Source of the DNA: Garcia nutans
Taxonomy: Eukaryota > Streptophyta > Magnoliopsida > Malpighiales > Euphorbiaceae
Length of the DNA stretch: 64,000 nucleotides
Assembly (NCBI GenBank): GCA_947685225.1
Contig: CANTUV010000031.1
Span: 72,025,001 to 72,089,000 of the forward strand
Reading direction: 5' to 3'
Below the pieces are notes generated by a model. The model was given only the letters and a program-made list of their open reading frames with translations. It made no database searches and was not told where the DNA came from. Shown here piece after piece: positions 1 to 10,256 of the stretch. The position numbers and the translations under genes were made by a program. Each line of letters starts with the position of its first letter. Positions within the stretch are counted from its first letter, which is position 1.

Positions 1-958
1 CCTTTAAATTAGAATGGACTATTCTCTTGAGAGACTGGCTGAGCTGTATATTAATGAGATATTGAAATTGCATGGAGTCCCGATTTCTTTAGTGTCAGAT
101 CGAGATCCTCGGTTTACTTTGAGGTTTTGGAAGAGTTTGCATGGTGCATTAGGTTCTCGATTACACTTTAGTACTGCTTTTCATCCACAGACAGATGGGT
201 AGTCAGAGAGAGTGATACAGATTATTGAGGATATGTTGAGAAGTTGTGTCATTGATTTCTCTGAAAGTTGGGACAGATTTTTGCCACTTGTGGAATTTGC
301 TTATAACAATAGTCATCAATCAAGTATTGAATGGCACCATTTGAAGGCATTGTATGGTAGAAGATGTAGAACGCCTTTATGTTGGAATGAACTTGGAGAA
401 GGCAAATTAATTGGTCCTCATTTGGTTAAAGAGACTGAAGAGAAAGTGAAGATAATTCGAGATCAGTTAAAAGTAGCTTCAGACCAACAGAAATCTTATT
501 TAGATTTGAAGAGGAGAGACATAGAGTTTAATATTGGAGATAAATTATTTTTGAAAGTGTCTCCTTGGAAAAAGATTTTAAGATTTGGTCGTAAAGGAAA
601 ATTGAGTCCTCGTTTTATTGGACCTTACGAGGTATTGGAAAGAGTTGGACCAGTTGCGTATCGACTTGCTTTACCGCCTGAATTGGATAGAATTCACAAT
701 GTCTTCCATGTTTCTATGCTGAGGAGGTACAGATCAGACACATCTCATGTTTTACCAGTTGAATCTATTGAGGTGAGTTCAGATCTGACATTTGAAGAAG
801 AACCAGTTGCTATTTTGGCATATGGAATGAAAGAGTTGAGACATAAGAAAGTGCCAATTGTGAAGATTCTTTGGAAGAATCATGGTAGAGAAGAGTCAAC
901 TTGGGAGAATGAGCAAGCAATGCAAGATCAATATCCTCAGTTGTTTCAAACTTGATAT
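1..958 (+). pseudogene. pol: Tekay element A pol 3' part: integrase core end plus chromodomain
   Basis: This is the C-terminal part of a Ty3/gypsy integrase; the rest lies left of the window. The frame starting near base 14 shows the integrase second-Asp region (VSDRDPRFT) and then the FHPQTDG block. A TAG at 200-202 stands where family members have Gln before SERVIQ (CAG to TAG). The frame then stays open to 955. The later part has the GPY/F-type stretch (SPRFIGPYEVLERVGPVAYRL) and a C-terminal chromodomain-like segment (about residues 195-245 of the 212-955 ORF, ending STWENEQAMQDQYPQLF). Chromodomains of this type mark the Tekay/Del chromoviruses and are thought to guide integration to heterochromatin. 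A PPT and LTR follow directly. There may also be a frameshift near bases 5-13, before the RMDYS stretch. Not functional as read. Confidence 0.9.
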
Positions 959-990
959 CAGGTAATTTCGGGGATGAAATTTCTTTTTAG

Positions 991-1001
991 AGGGGGAGAA
1001 T
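991..1001 (+). other. Polypurine tract of Tekay A
   Basis: A purine run (AGGGGGAGAA) sits directly before the TGTAATATCC start of the 3' LTR. It is in the expected place for the plus-strand priming site of reverse transcription. Confidence 0.8.
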
Positions 1002-1859
1002 TGTAATATCCCAAAATGTGCCCTAGAAGTTTTGGGTATAATTGTTGTTTTAATTGGATTTAATGTATATGTGTATTTTGAAAGAAAAAGGGAAGTGAAG
1101 AGAGAGTGTATATGTTGTATATATAGCAATATATACAACATATATAAGTCAAGTTAGTGGAGGTCAAAGATGATTAGTTAATAATTTTAATTAATTAAGT
1201 TAATTAATGGAAATGGAAAATTAAGTGAGTGGAATGAGATATTTGGATTATTTTAATATAAAAGCTTGGAGGAGAGGATTTTGAGGAGAAGTGGTTGAGA
1301 TGTAACTTTGCTTCTTCTTTCTTTCTTCCTTCACGTGGATCATTGCTTTTCATTTCCTTTTCTTTCCTTTTCTTTCAATTGGCCGGCTATCAAAGGAACA
1401 AGAGAGCAAGGGAGAGATTTGAACATTCAAACTCAAGATTGAAGGAAGATTCAAGTAATCAAGTTGGAAATTTAAGAGTTTCTTCATCCTTGGTAAGTTT
1501 CCTCTTGATACCTTGATTTTCTTTTAAGATGTGTTTGAGTTTGTTGGTTGTTTGTTTATGGTAAGTGAATATGTTGATTAAGATGTGTTTAAGAGTGTTT
1601 GGTTCAAGTGATTTTGGGATTTTGGGGTTGGATTGAAGGAAAGAGTAAGTTATTGGAAGTGAGAGTATTGTGGTTGTGTTTTGGGTTTGTGGTGATGATT
1701 ATGATTTGTGATTGATGTATGTTTTGAGTTATTTTGGTATTTTTGTAAGTTTATTATGGTTCTTGGGTATGTGGAGTTAAGTTTGTTTGAAGTGGATTTT
1801 GGTGTAAGGAAGTGATTTGTTGGTTGTGTTGTTGTTATTGCCGGAATCTGGGTTTTTGG

Positions 1860-2215
1860 CCTGACACGCCCATGAGCACGGCCAAGTCTTTGGACGTGTC
1901 GATGGTTATGTGTTCTTGGATGGGTGACACGAGCAGTGACACGCCCATGTCACTGAGCATGTCACAGCTTCTGTGTAGTTGTAGTATTGACACGTCCAGT
2001 GACACGCCCATGTCACTGAGCGTGTCATAGCTACTGTGTTGGTGAGGAATTGACACGCCCATGAACACGCCCATGTTGTTGGACGTGTCAATGTTTCTGT
2101 GAGATAGTATGTACTACACGTTCAGTGACATGCCCATGGTGCTGAGCGTGTCAAAGCTTCTGTGTTGTGAGTTTAGGGCACGGTCAGGGACACTCCCGTG
2201 TTGTTGAGCGTGTCA
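1860..2215. repeat. Palindromic 'ACACG(C/G)CC' array in Tekay A LTR
   Basis: Six or seven copies of GACACGCCC- and GCGTGTC-type arms, typically GACACGC then about 12 bases then GCGTGTC. The arms are inverted repeats. The array starts about 860 bp into the LTR, the same relative position as different arrays in the sibling LTRs. Confidence 0.8.
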
Positions 2216-2819
2216 TGTTTAGGGTTTCCCCTAGTTGGTTCTTAGTCTTATTATCTCATGTGTATCTCTAAGTGAGTATGTATTATCACCTTTGGTTTAG
2301 GTATTGAAGAGGTTGAATTGTCCTAACCTAGGTGGTGGAGAATTCTTAAAAGAGAAAGGTTGTAGAGTGGTGTGAGTTGTTCCAAAGGTAAGTACAAACT
2401 ACATTGTTGCATACACTCATATGATTTGATACTTAATATATTTGATTATACATATGCTAAACAATTGATTACAGGGTTAAAACATTTGATGAAATATGAA
2501 AGGTATGTTAATGCAATTGATATTGTATATTATCTTGATAAGATATGAAGCCATGGTTGTTGGCTATAATGATGTTAATGAGATGATTGAGGCATGGTTG
2601 CCTATTATGATATTGAGATATGAAGCCATGGTTGTTGGCTATAATGATGATAATGAAATGAGAAATGAATTGAGAAAGAAATGTAAAAAAAAGATTTTGT
2701 GTCTAATGTGTTATTCAACCTTCAGAGTTCTAGGTTTGGCGGCATGCCTATAAAGTACTGGATAGGTGAAAAGACCGGGTCGTAAGCTGATTCTAGTTAA
2801 TTAATGTGAAATGTGAATT

Positions 2820-2970
2820 AAAGTAACAGTCTAGCCGGGTTGAGGATTTCCTCGGATTTATCCGAGTTGAGGTCCAAGAGACTAGGTCTGTTACAAGTAA
2901 CAGTCTAGCCGGGTTGAGGATCTCCTCGAGTTTAGCCGAGTTGATGGTCCAAGAGACTGGGTCTGTTACG
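2820..2970. repeat. Two ~75-bp palindromic repeats in Tekay A LTR
   Basis: Two tandem units, each bounded by GTAACAG and CTGTTAC, which are inverted repeats of each other. The first has an internal perfect palindrome, arms CTCGGAT and ATCCGAG. Sibling LTRs have other repeats at about this position. Confidence 0.75.
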
Positions 2971-3643
2971 CTATCCATGGATAGAGATATATGTGTATCG
3001 CCTACAGGCTTGAGTATTATGATTATAGACCAAAGCAGTAACTCTGAACTTTGAATAACATATTAGTGTCATTTGGGCCCATACTTGTCTTTGTGTCAAC
3101 GTAAATCATAAGTGATGATATAATTGAATAATAATGAAATGTAGTCTCATGAACAATACAAAGATATCATTTGTGAATATTATCTTAATTGTTGAAATGT
3201 GTGACATTGACATTGCATAGAAGTATAATGTTATTGTAGTTGTACCACTAAGCCGTTGGCTTAACGCGATTGTGATTCATCGTGCAGGTGACAGGGAAGA
3301 ACCGGAGAGTTCCTCTAGGCTGAGTAGAGTCTAGAGTTTGAAGTTTTGATAAGTGGAGCTTAAAGATCAAAGACATATTGCCAACCATGTATATATCTTA
3401 TGTTTTGTAAAACTCGAATTTTGATGTATAAGTATTTGTAAATATTTGTTATATTTTCCGCTGCGTTTTAAATAAAAACTATTTGTTGTATTTTAATTTC
3501 TTTTAAATGATTTAAATTTGTTCATGTTTTTGAAAAGGGATGAGTCGTTTGTTTAGTAAACCGTGGCAATTCTATATTTAGTATACGTATATTATGATCG
3601 TATTAGCATGCTGTGTACGTATACGGGGTATAGGGGTGTTACA

Positions 3644-3955
3644 GTTGATACTACTCTTTTTGTTATTAAATTGCATAACATTTTAATTGTACAAAGTCTA
3701 TGTTGATGACATTATATTTGGAGCTACTACTGAATCTTTGTGTTAAGAGTTTGCCTCTTGTATGACTAGGGAATTTCAAATGAGAATGATGGGTGAACAT
3801 AAATTCTTTCTTAGTCTATAAGTTAAACAATGCATGGATGGTGTCTTCATCAATCAATCCAAATATACAAAGAAACTTCTTAAGAATTTTGGCATAGATG
3901 GTTGCAAAGCAAGCAAGACTCCAATGAGTACATTCTTGAAATTGGACAAAGATGA
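3644..3955 (+). pseudogene. pol: Ty1/copia reverse transcriptase fragment
   Basis: A short remnant of a copia RT. From about 3696 it reads VYVDDIIFGATTESL, the YVDD catalytic box, then residues matching the copia 'MMGE-KFFL-L-VKQ' and 'NQSKYTKKLLK-FG' blocks and a 'KTPMST-LKLDKDD' end. There are stops in frame (for example after ESLC and after FFLSL) and the upstream part is out of frame. Tekay A lies on its left and the LTR of element B on its right, so it is the oldest layer here. The wording suggests the SIRE lineage, but this is uncertain. Confidence 0.85.
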
Positions 3956-6295
3956 TGTAATGCCCTAATTTTTATTAAATCTATTATACATTTGTGGTGA
4001 GAGATTGATGATGGATTTGATAGAAGAGATGGAAATATAAATAACATATATATCATATATGAAATATTAAATATAAATGGTAAGATGGTGGAAGAGTAAA
4101 AAAAATAGAAAAAAAGTTAAAATATAAAATAATATTATTTTAAATAAAATCTTAATTAAATAATATATACTTAGTGGAAAAGTATGGAAAAGCCAAAAAT
4201 TTCTAGAATTTTCATTTCTTCTCCTTCCTTCTGTTTTCTTCTTATCTTGGCCAATTTTCATGGAGCTTGAGAGAGGGAGATTTCCATCCTTTAAATTAAC
4301 AAGAAAATTTAGTTAGTTTTACGCAAGGATTGAAGGAAGCTTTATTTTTAATTCAAGTAACAAGTAAGTTTCTTAAATTTTTATGGTTCTTTTTAGTAGG
4401 ATTGATATGAGAATTGGGATTTAATGAAACATATATAAACTTATAATATAAAATTGATGTAGTAATGGTGATTCTAGACTTGATAATGATTTGGAATAAT
4501 ATTAGATACGGTTAGAGCTAGTAATTGAATATTAAGAATTTGTAAGGGGATTTAGCTAATCCTAAGTTAAAGAAAGTTTAAAGGGATTTATAGATGCTTA
4601 TACGAGTTATTAATACCATCTTTGAAATTATAAATTGATTAAAGGTTGATTTAATTGAGTGAAGGAACCAATAGAGGGAAGTGAAATATTGGGAGAAATT
4701 ACTATGCAAAGGAGTTGTTTCTCCAATTTGAGCTTCAAAAAGGTAAGTAGATACTTAGATAATGCTTTTGTCTCTAGTTTTGCATCATTTTAAGTTGATA
4801 TATGTGTGTTATGTTGATGAAAATGGTATGAAAGAATGATTCTGGGATGCCATGGGCATGGCCATAGAGAGCCACAACCATGGGCCTCAAACCGACTCTG
4901 TTTGCTTGAGATTTGTTTAGAGAAACAGAAGTATATTGTATGCCATGGGTGCGGCTCCTGAGTGCCACTGCCATGGGATGAGATATGAAGCTATTTCAAG
5001 TGAGTTTTGGATAAAGACAATAGCATTTTGTATTCCATGACTTTGATGGTGTTCAAAGGTGTTTTACAGCTTCGTTTTACTTCCCACGGGCGTGGTTATT
5101 GAATACCAAGGCCGTGGCGTTGGCTTATTGACGTTTATTGCCGTATTTCACACTATATAGGTGTAGTAAATGTCTTTTATAGCTATGTCTTTATATATAT
5201 TATTTTAAAAATGTATATGTAATTATTAAGTGAAAAATCATGATAAAATATGTTGATTATATTAATTGTTGGAGTATTGATGAGTTACATGGTGAATGGC
5301 ACATATATGCATAATGTGGAATGTTGTTTATTATCTTATACTTAACATCATTGCCAGAAGATTGCATTTAGTGATTGACATGCCATACACGATGAGGTGA
5401 GATATTGGGTGTCACAGAGATATTACTGTGCCCCTGAGTGAGACACACGAGGTGTCATATTGATGATTACGCTGTGGATGAGACATTGGGTGTTACATAT
5501 TTATTTATGTCCACTAACGAGACACAAAGGTGTCATTATTAATGATATAGGCCAAAGAAATGGTTTTGGAATTAGGTTATTGTATAAGATTGTTGGGCCC
5601 AATGCATGATGGTTATTTATGTTTATTTGTAAAATAAATATGAGAATGTATGTAACATTAAAACCTTATGCACGTTCATATAAATTTTTCATAGTAATGT
5701 TGCATTATCAAGTGTATACCACTGACCTCTAAACTTAGTGCAATTTATTTATCACACAAGTGACAGTATAGAAGATGGAGGTCCTTCCAAACCAGGACAT
5801 GTCTAGTTCGAGGTTAGATACTAGAAAACTCTGGTTGCCACGGATCAAGCCTAAGCATAACATGTAAATATTCTTTTGAGTTGATGTAGATGTAATGTCT
5901 ATTTTGTAAAATATAATGAATTAAAACATGATTTAAAGATGTTTTGTATATAAGTAATATCATGCTCTCATATTTATAAATGTATGTGTGAAAACATGGG
6001 ATTTAGCGATATGAGTGTATGGAAATATTTTGACAACTATTGGATATTGACAGGTTGAGTTGATTGGATTTGGTAATACTCGTATTTTAAACGAAACTGT
6101 GGCAAAATCTCTATAAGCTTTTTTTTTTCTTATACCTATTTTTTTTCTATATAATACAATAAACTAGTAACTAAATGATGATAGGGTGATAAAGTACAAT
6201 AGTAACATTTTGGTAATGCTCTTATACCCTATCTGTGAATACTACATATTTGAAGGTGTGTGTACTATATATGGGTAGGTTATGAGGGTGTTAAA
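3956..6295 (+). repeat. 5' LTR of Tekay-like element B
   Basis: Starts TGTAATGCCC and ends GGGTGTTAAA, a probable decay of GTTACA. A tRNA-iMet-like PBS follows 7 bp later. It has the same general layout as the other Tekay LTRs (palindromic array near 4850-5120, second repeat block near 5395-5540), but the sequence is clearly divergent. It is an older or different subfamily. Confidence 0.8.
4848..5125. repeat. CCATGG-type palindromic array in LTR of B
   Basis: Repeated CCATGGGC, GGCCAT, CCATGGG and CCACGGGCGTGG words, many self-complementary (CCATGG). This is the positional counterpart of the ACACG arrays in the other Tekay LTRs. Confidence 0.6.
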
Positions 6296-6302
6296 TTTAT
6301 TT

Positions 6303-6314
6303 TGGTATCATAGA
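6303..6314 (+). other. Primer binding site (tRNA-iMet type), element B
   Basis: TGGTATCATAG, one mismatch to the usual TGGTATCAGAG complementary to the 3' end of initiator tRNA-Met, just inside the 5' LTR. Confidence 0.75.
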
Positions 6315-6641
6315 TTGGTTTGAGATTCTCAACCTATATGAGTCTTAAGTGAGAGAAAAAGAGGGGATTTCAATGTTGATTTTAAAAGTGTTGTACATGC
6401 ATATGCATAGGCTTTTGAATTGATCTTCAATGTGGCAACCTTTGATCTTGTAACACATATAGATAATAGAGATGTCTTGATCTCATAGATTAAATGAAGA
6501 TAGTACAAAGAGTTTCATTCCAGAGGAAGGTATGGCTAGAGCTAGTACAGGAGCTGCTAGGGAGGCTTCAGTGCCAGATAGACTAGAAATACCAGAAATT
6601 TCACCAGTTTGGGCACAAACAGATGGTGGAATTATTATGTC
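6315..6641 (+). pseudogene. gag: Tekay B leader and gag N-terminal part
   Basis: Leader sequence followed from about 6475 by the start of a gag reading frame. It is cut at 6641 by the solo LTR and continues at 9184-9188 after the target-site duplicate. It encodes a short charged region; no domain can be assigned to this piece alone. Confidence 0.6.
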
Positions 6642-9183
6642 TGTAACACCCTTGCATCCCATATATGCACACCACATACACCCACATATGTAATATACGT
6701 ATACCAGATACAAGAATGTCACAATCCATTTTAAACAAACCAATCTTTAAACTTTAATTCAAATCATCATATGTCAATCTGAATAAACTTAAAACATTTA
6801 ACTTATATTATAGAAAGTAATAGATAAAACATTCATTGTTAAAATACATATATATATCATCATTACCAAAAAGTTTATCCAAAACATTTGTTTAATATGC
6901 GACGGAATATGCAGCGGAATATACATATGTTTACATCAAGATCAATATTTACAAAATTATAGAATTTATACATGCTGGCATTTCGGCTCTGATCTTGATG
7001 TCCAAACCAACACTACTCTCACAATCTCAAGCCTAAACTCGACTCGGTCTAGCTGAACTCTCCGGCTCAACCAGATCTACCCTGTCACCTGCACGATAAA
7101 TCACAATCGCGCTTAGCCAGAAGCTTAGTGGTACAAACCTTTATAACAATATTATTCAATTGCAATGCAAATGCACAACACATATGGATACCACAATTTA
7201 TAACATTATAACTCATTGTGTTACTCAATTATTTTATAATTCATATTTCACATTAAAGCAAAGACAAGCATGGGCCCAAAGAAATCTAATATGCCATTTA
7301 AATTCCAGAGTTACTGCTTTGGTCCAATAATTACATTTATCTAGCTCGAAGGTGAATCATAATCACAATGAGGATTATCTCATAAGTAACATCCCAACTA
7401 GGCTCCAAGGACTAGGCCCAACCCAGCTTCAAAGGGTCTACTACATCATGTAACACCCAACTAGGTTTCAAGGACCAAGCCCAACCTAGCTTCAAGGGAT
7501 TGTCACTTTTTAGGCATGCCACCAACAATAAAACTCTAAAAATTGAATAGCATACTAGGCACACAATTCTTTTATAATTTCATTATCAAATCCTTTTTCA
7601 TTTTCTCATGATCATTATAAGCACAATGCCTCAAATATCCCATTTATATCATTATAGCCATCACCAATGTCTTCACACACTATCATTAGTGTATACATAA
7701 CAAATTGCATTATCCATACATTTTGAATCATCATTATATATATTTCACATAGTTCACAATATGCAAATCATAGCATTATTCTCATACACCAACAATATAG
7801 TAGGTAACTTAACACATTTTCTAACCAAATGTGTTATGTCCCAAAGTCATGTAAATGTATGCAATCATTTAAGGTTTGTACTTACCTCTAAGAGCAACAA
7901 ATACCAATTTCAATCTCCTCTTCAAAGATATCCTTCAACACTTAAATTAAGGAAACTCAAATCTCTTCAAAAACTGATCCAAATGTGATTATACGTACTC
8001 ACTTAGTGATACACATAAGAAAATAAGGAAAACTAATATCTAGGGAAAACTATACACTTAGCACACTCAACAACACGGGTGTGTCCCTGACCGTGCCCTA
8101 AACCCACAACACAGAAGCTTTGACATGCTCAGTGACATGGGCGTATCACTGCACGTGTCAATCCTCCTCCAACATAGAAGTTATGACACGCTCAGTGACA
8201 TGGGCATGTCAATACTACTACTACACAGAAGCTGTGACACGCTCAGTGACATGGGCGTGTCAGTGCTCGTGTCACCAACACTGAAAGTAGAACCAACGAC
8301 ACGCCCAAAGACATGGCCTTGCTACTGGGCGTGTCAGGCCAAAAACCTAAAATCGACACCAAAAATGCCACATCCAATAAACATCTTTCTTTTTTCCTTT
8401 TCCACTCCAAACAAACTTAACCAAAACCATTAATATACTATAATAAACTTGCATAAACATCAAAACAACTCAATACAAGCATCAAAACACAATCACAACC
8501 ATATATCACAACTCAAAACTTACACAATCCACAACTCTTATTTTCTTCACCAAACTTAACCCTTTTCTTCAATCCAACACCAAAATCAAAGTTAACTAAA
8601 CAAAATAACCTCAAACACACCAAAATCAACCATACACACAACTACACCAACCATCCACCAAACTCATAAACACAAACTCAAAAGAAATCAAAGAAACAAG
8701 TTGGAAACTTACCAAATATGAAGAAAATCCTTAAAACTCCAACTTGATCTCTTGAAATCCTTCAATTGCTTGAGTTAGGAAGAAACAAAACCTCTTTTCC
8801 CCTTGACAATGGTGATGGCCGGGTCTCTTGGAGAAGAAAAAAGAAGATGAAGATGGTTATCAACAAGTCAAACCAACCTCTAATCTTAACCACTTAAATC
8901 CCCTCTTAATCTCCACCAAGCAATTAAATTATTATTATATTATAAATATCAAATATCATCTTTCACTAACATTTAATTTCTATTTTAAATAATTAAATAT
9001 ATCATTTGACCATCTCAACTTGTTGACTTGTATATGTTATATATATATATATTCATATATACAACATATACACACTTCCCTTTCTCCTCTCTTTCCACTT
9101 AATCATATAAATACACTAATCATTTAATTCAATTTCAACAATTAGCATTTCCAAAATTTTAGGATATTATTTGGGATATTACA
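6642..9183 (-). mobile_element. Tekay solo LTR, minus orientation, TSD ATGTC
   Basis: Read on the minus strand it starts TGTAATATCC and ends GTTACA, like Tekay A, length about 2.54 kb. It is flanked by identical 5-bp copies ATGTC at 6637-6641 and 9184-9188, inside the gag of element B. No internal region remains, so it is a solo LTR left by LTR-LTR recombination. It carries its own palindromic array (8065-8335) and a second repeat block (7385-7500). Confidence 0.95.
8065..8340. repeat. Palindromic GACACGC / GCGTGTC array in minus solo LTR
   Basis: Four to five units of GACACGCTCA-like and GGGCGTGTC-like arms. It resembles the array of Tekay A, and the small plus-strand ORF over it is an artefact of the repeat. 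It lies about 850 bp from the LTR start, as in Tekay A. Confidence 0.75.
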
Positions 9184-10256
9184 ATGTCCTACCTCAACTC
9201 AACAGCAACAGCAATCGATTAGGAAATATGAGAAGTTGAGGAAGTTTGGAGCTACTAACTTATAGTCACTGCGGATCTAGTGGAGGCTTAGCAGTGGTTG
9301 GATTGAATTGAGAGAGTGTTTGTCCAATTGCAGGCTACTATGGAAGACAAGTTTGATTATGCCTTATCTCTTCTGCAAGGAGATGCTTATGATTATTGGA
9401 AGACTTTTCCTGATGGATTGAGAAAACCCCCAGTTTTGAGGTATGATGATTTTTTAAGGGAGTTTGGGAAGAAATATATCCCTTGGGAGTCTAAAGACAA
9501 GAAGAAGAAGGAGTTTCTTAACTTAAAGTAAGGAAATAAGACAATTGACAAGTATGAGAAAGAATTTCTCTGCTTGAGTAAGTATATAGGTGGTATTTTG
9601 ACAAATGAGGTGGACTGATGTAGAAGATTTGAAGAAGGGTTGAAGCCGTCTATTATGTGTCAGGTGGCAACAGTTCACTTTGATGATTTTTCCAAGATAG
9701 TAGCAGCTTTACGGAATGTAGAGAAAGCTCAAGGACTTACAGCTGCACTGAGGGTAGAAGAAAGCAGAGTTAGAAAAGTTTCGATGGAGACGGGTTCCTC
9801 ATCTTCGAAGAGAGGCAGAGGTGGTTATCCTGAGAGATCTAGCAGGGGCCAGGGATAGTTTGGCATATCACAACAGCAGAGATAGAGACCTACAACCTTG
9901 ATAGCTAGCACACCAACTTCAAGTTCTTGTAGGTCTCCACCACCTACCTGTGCACGGTGTGGTCGAATGCATATGGGGGTTTGTTGGCGAGCGAATTTTA
10001 AAGGTTGTTATAAGTGTGGATCTTCAGGCCATTTTGTTAGTGATTGTCCAGAGCCACCAGATAAGTCAATTGATACAGCAAGATCGAGAAAGAGCAATAG
10101 AGGAGGTAGAGGAAGTCAAGGTGGTAGTAGAGGTGGTAGATTTGGGGCTAGCTAGAGAGGGGAATCGACATCTGTGAGTAGGCCAGAGGAGACTAGAGCT
10201 ACTCAGAGTGTTTATGTGATGCAGAAGGAACCGGATGCTTTAAATGTCATAGCTAG
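9184..10256 (+). pseudogene. gag: Tekay B gag, capsid and zinc knuckle, decayed
   Basis: Chromovirus gag remnant. The frame from 9316 shows a capsid-like block (MEDKFDYALSLLQGDAYDYW, then the W-K/F-R-EF-KKY-P pattern of retrotransposon gag). After several stops it reaches a CCHC zinc knuckle, CYKCGSSGHFVSDC at 10006-10047, preceded by a CARCG...C segment and followed by an RG-rich tail. In-frame stops lie at 9529, 9616, 9856 and 10153, and the part before 9316 is frameshifted. It is cut at 10256 by the minus-strand TATa element; protease and the rest of pol are not seen again. Confidence 0.85.

Larger units (their letters stand above)
1002..3643 (+). repeat. 3' LTR of Tekay element A
   Basis: About 2.64 kb, starting TGTAATATCC after the PPT and ending GGGGTGTTACA. 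Related LTRs occur at 6642-9183 (minus), 29897-32336 and 55007-57443. It contains a palindromic GC-rich array (1860-2215), a second repeat block (2820-2968), two adjacent stem-loops near 3248-3288, and the CCGCTGCGT block shared by the family (3459-3467). The 90-bp minus-strand and 70-80 codon plus-strand ORFs inside it look like chance frames over repeats. The next 5 bases (GTTGA) may be one target-site copy, but the other end is outside the window. Confidence 0.9.

Noticed and set aside
1835..2091. Overlapping ORFs on both strands over 1812-2091
   Set aside because: They are translations of the palindromic array and read the same repeated words; no domain.
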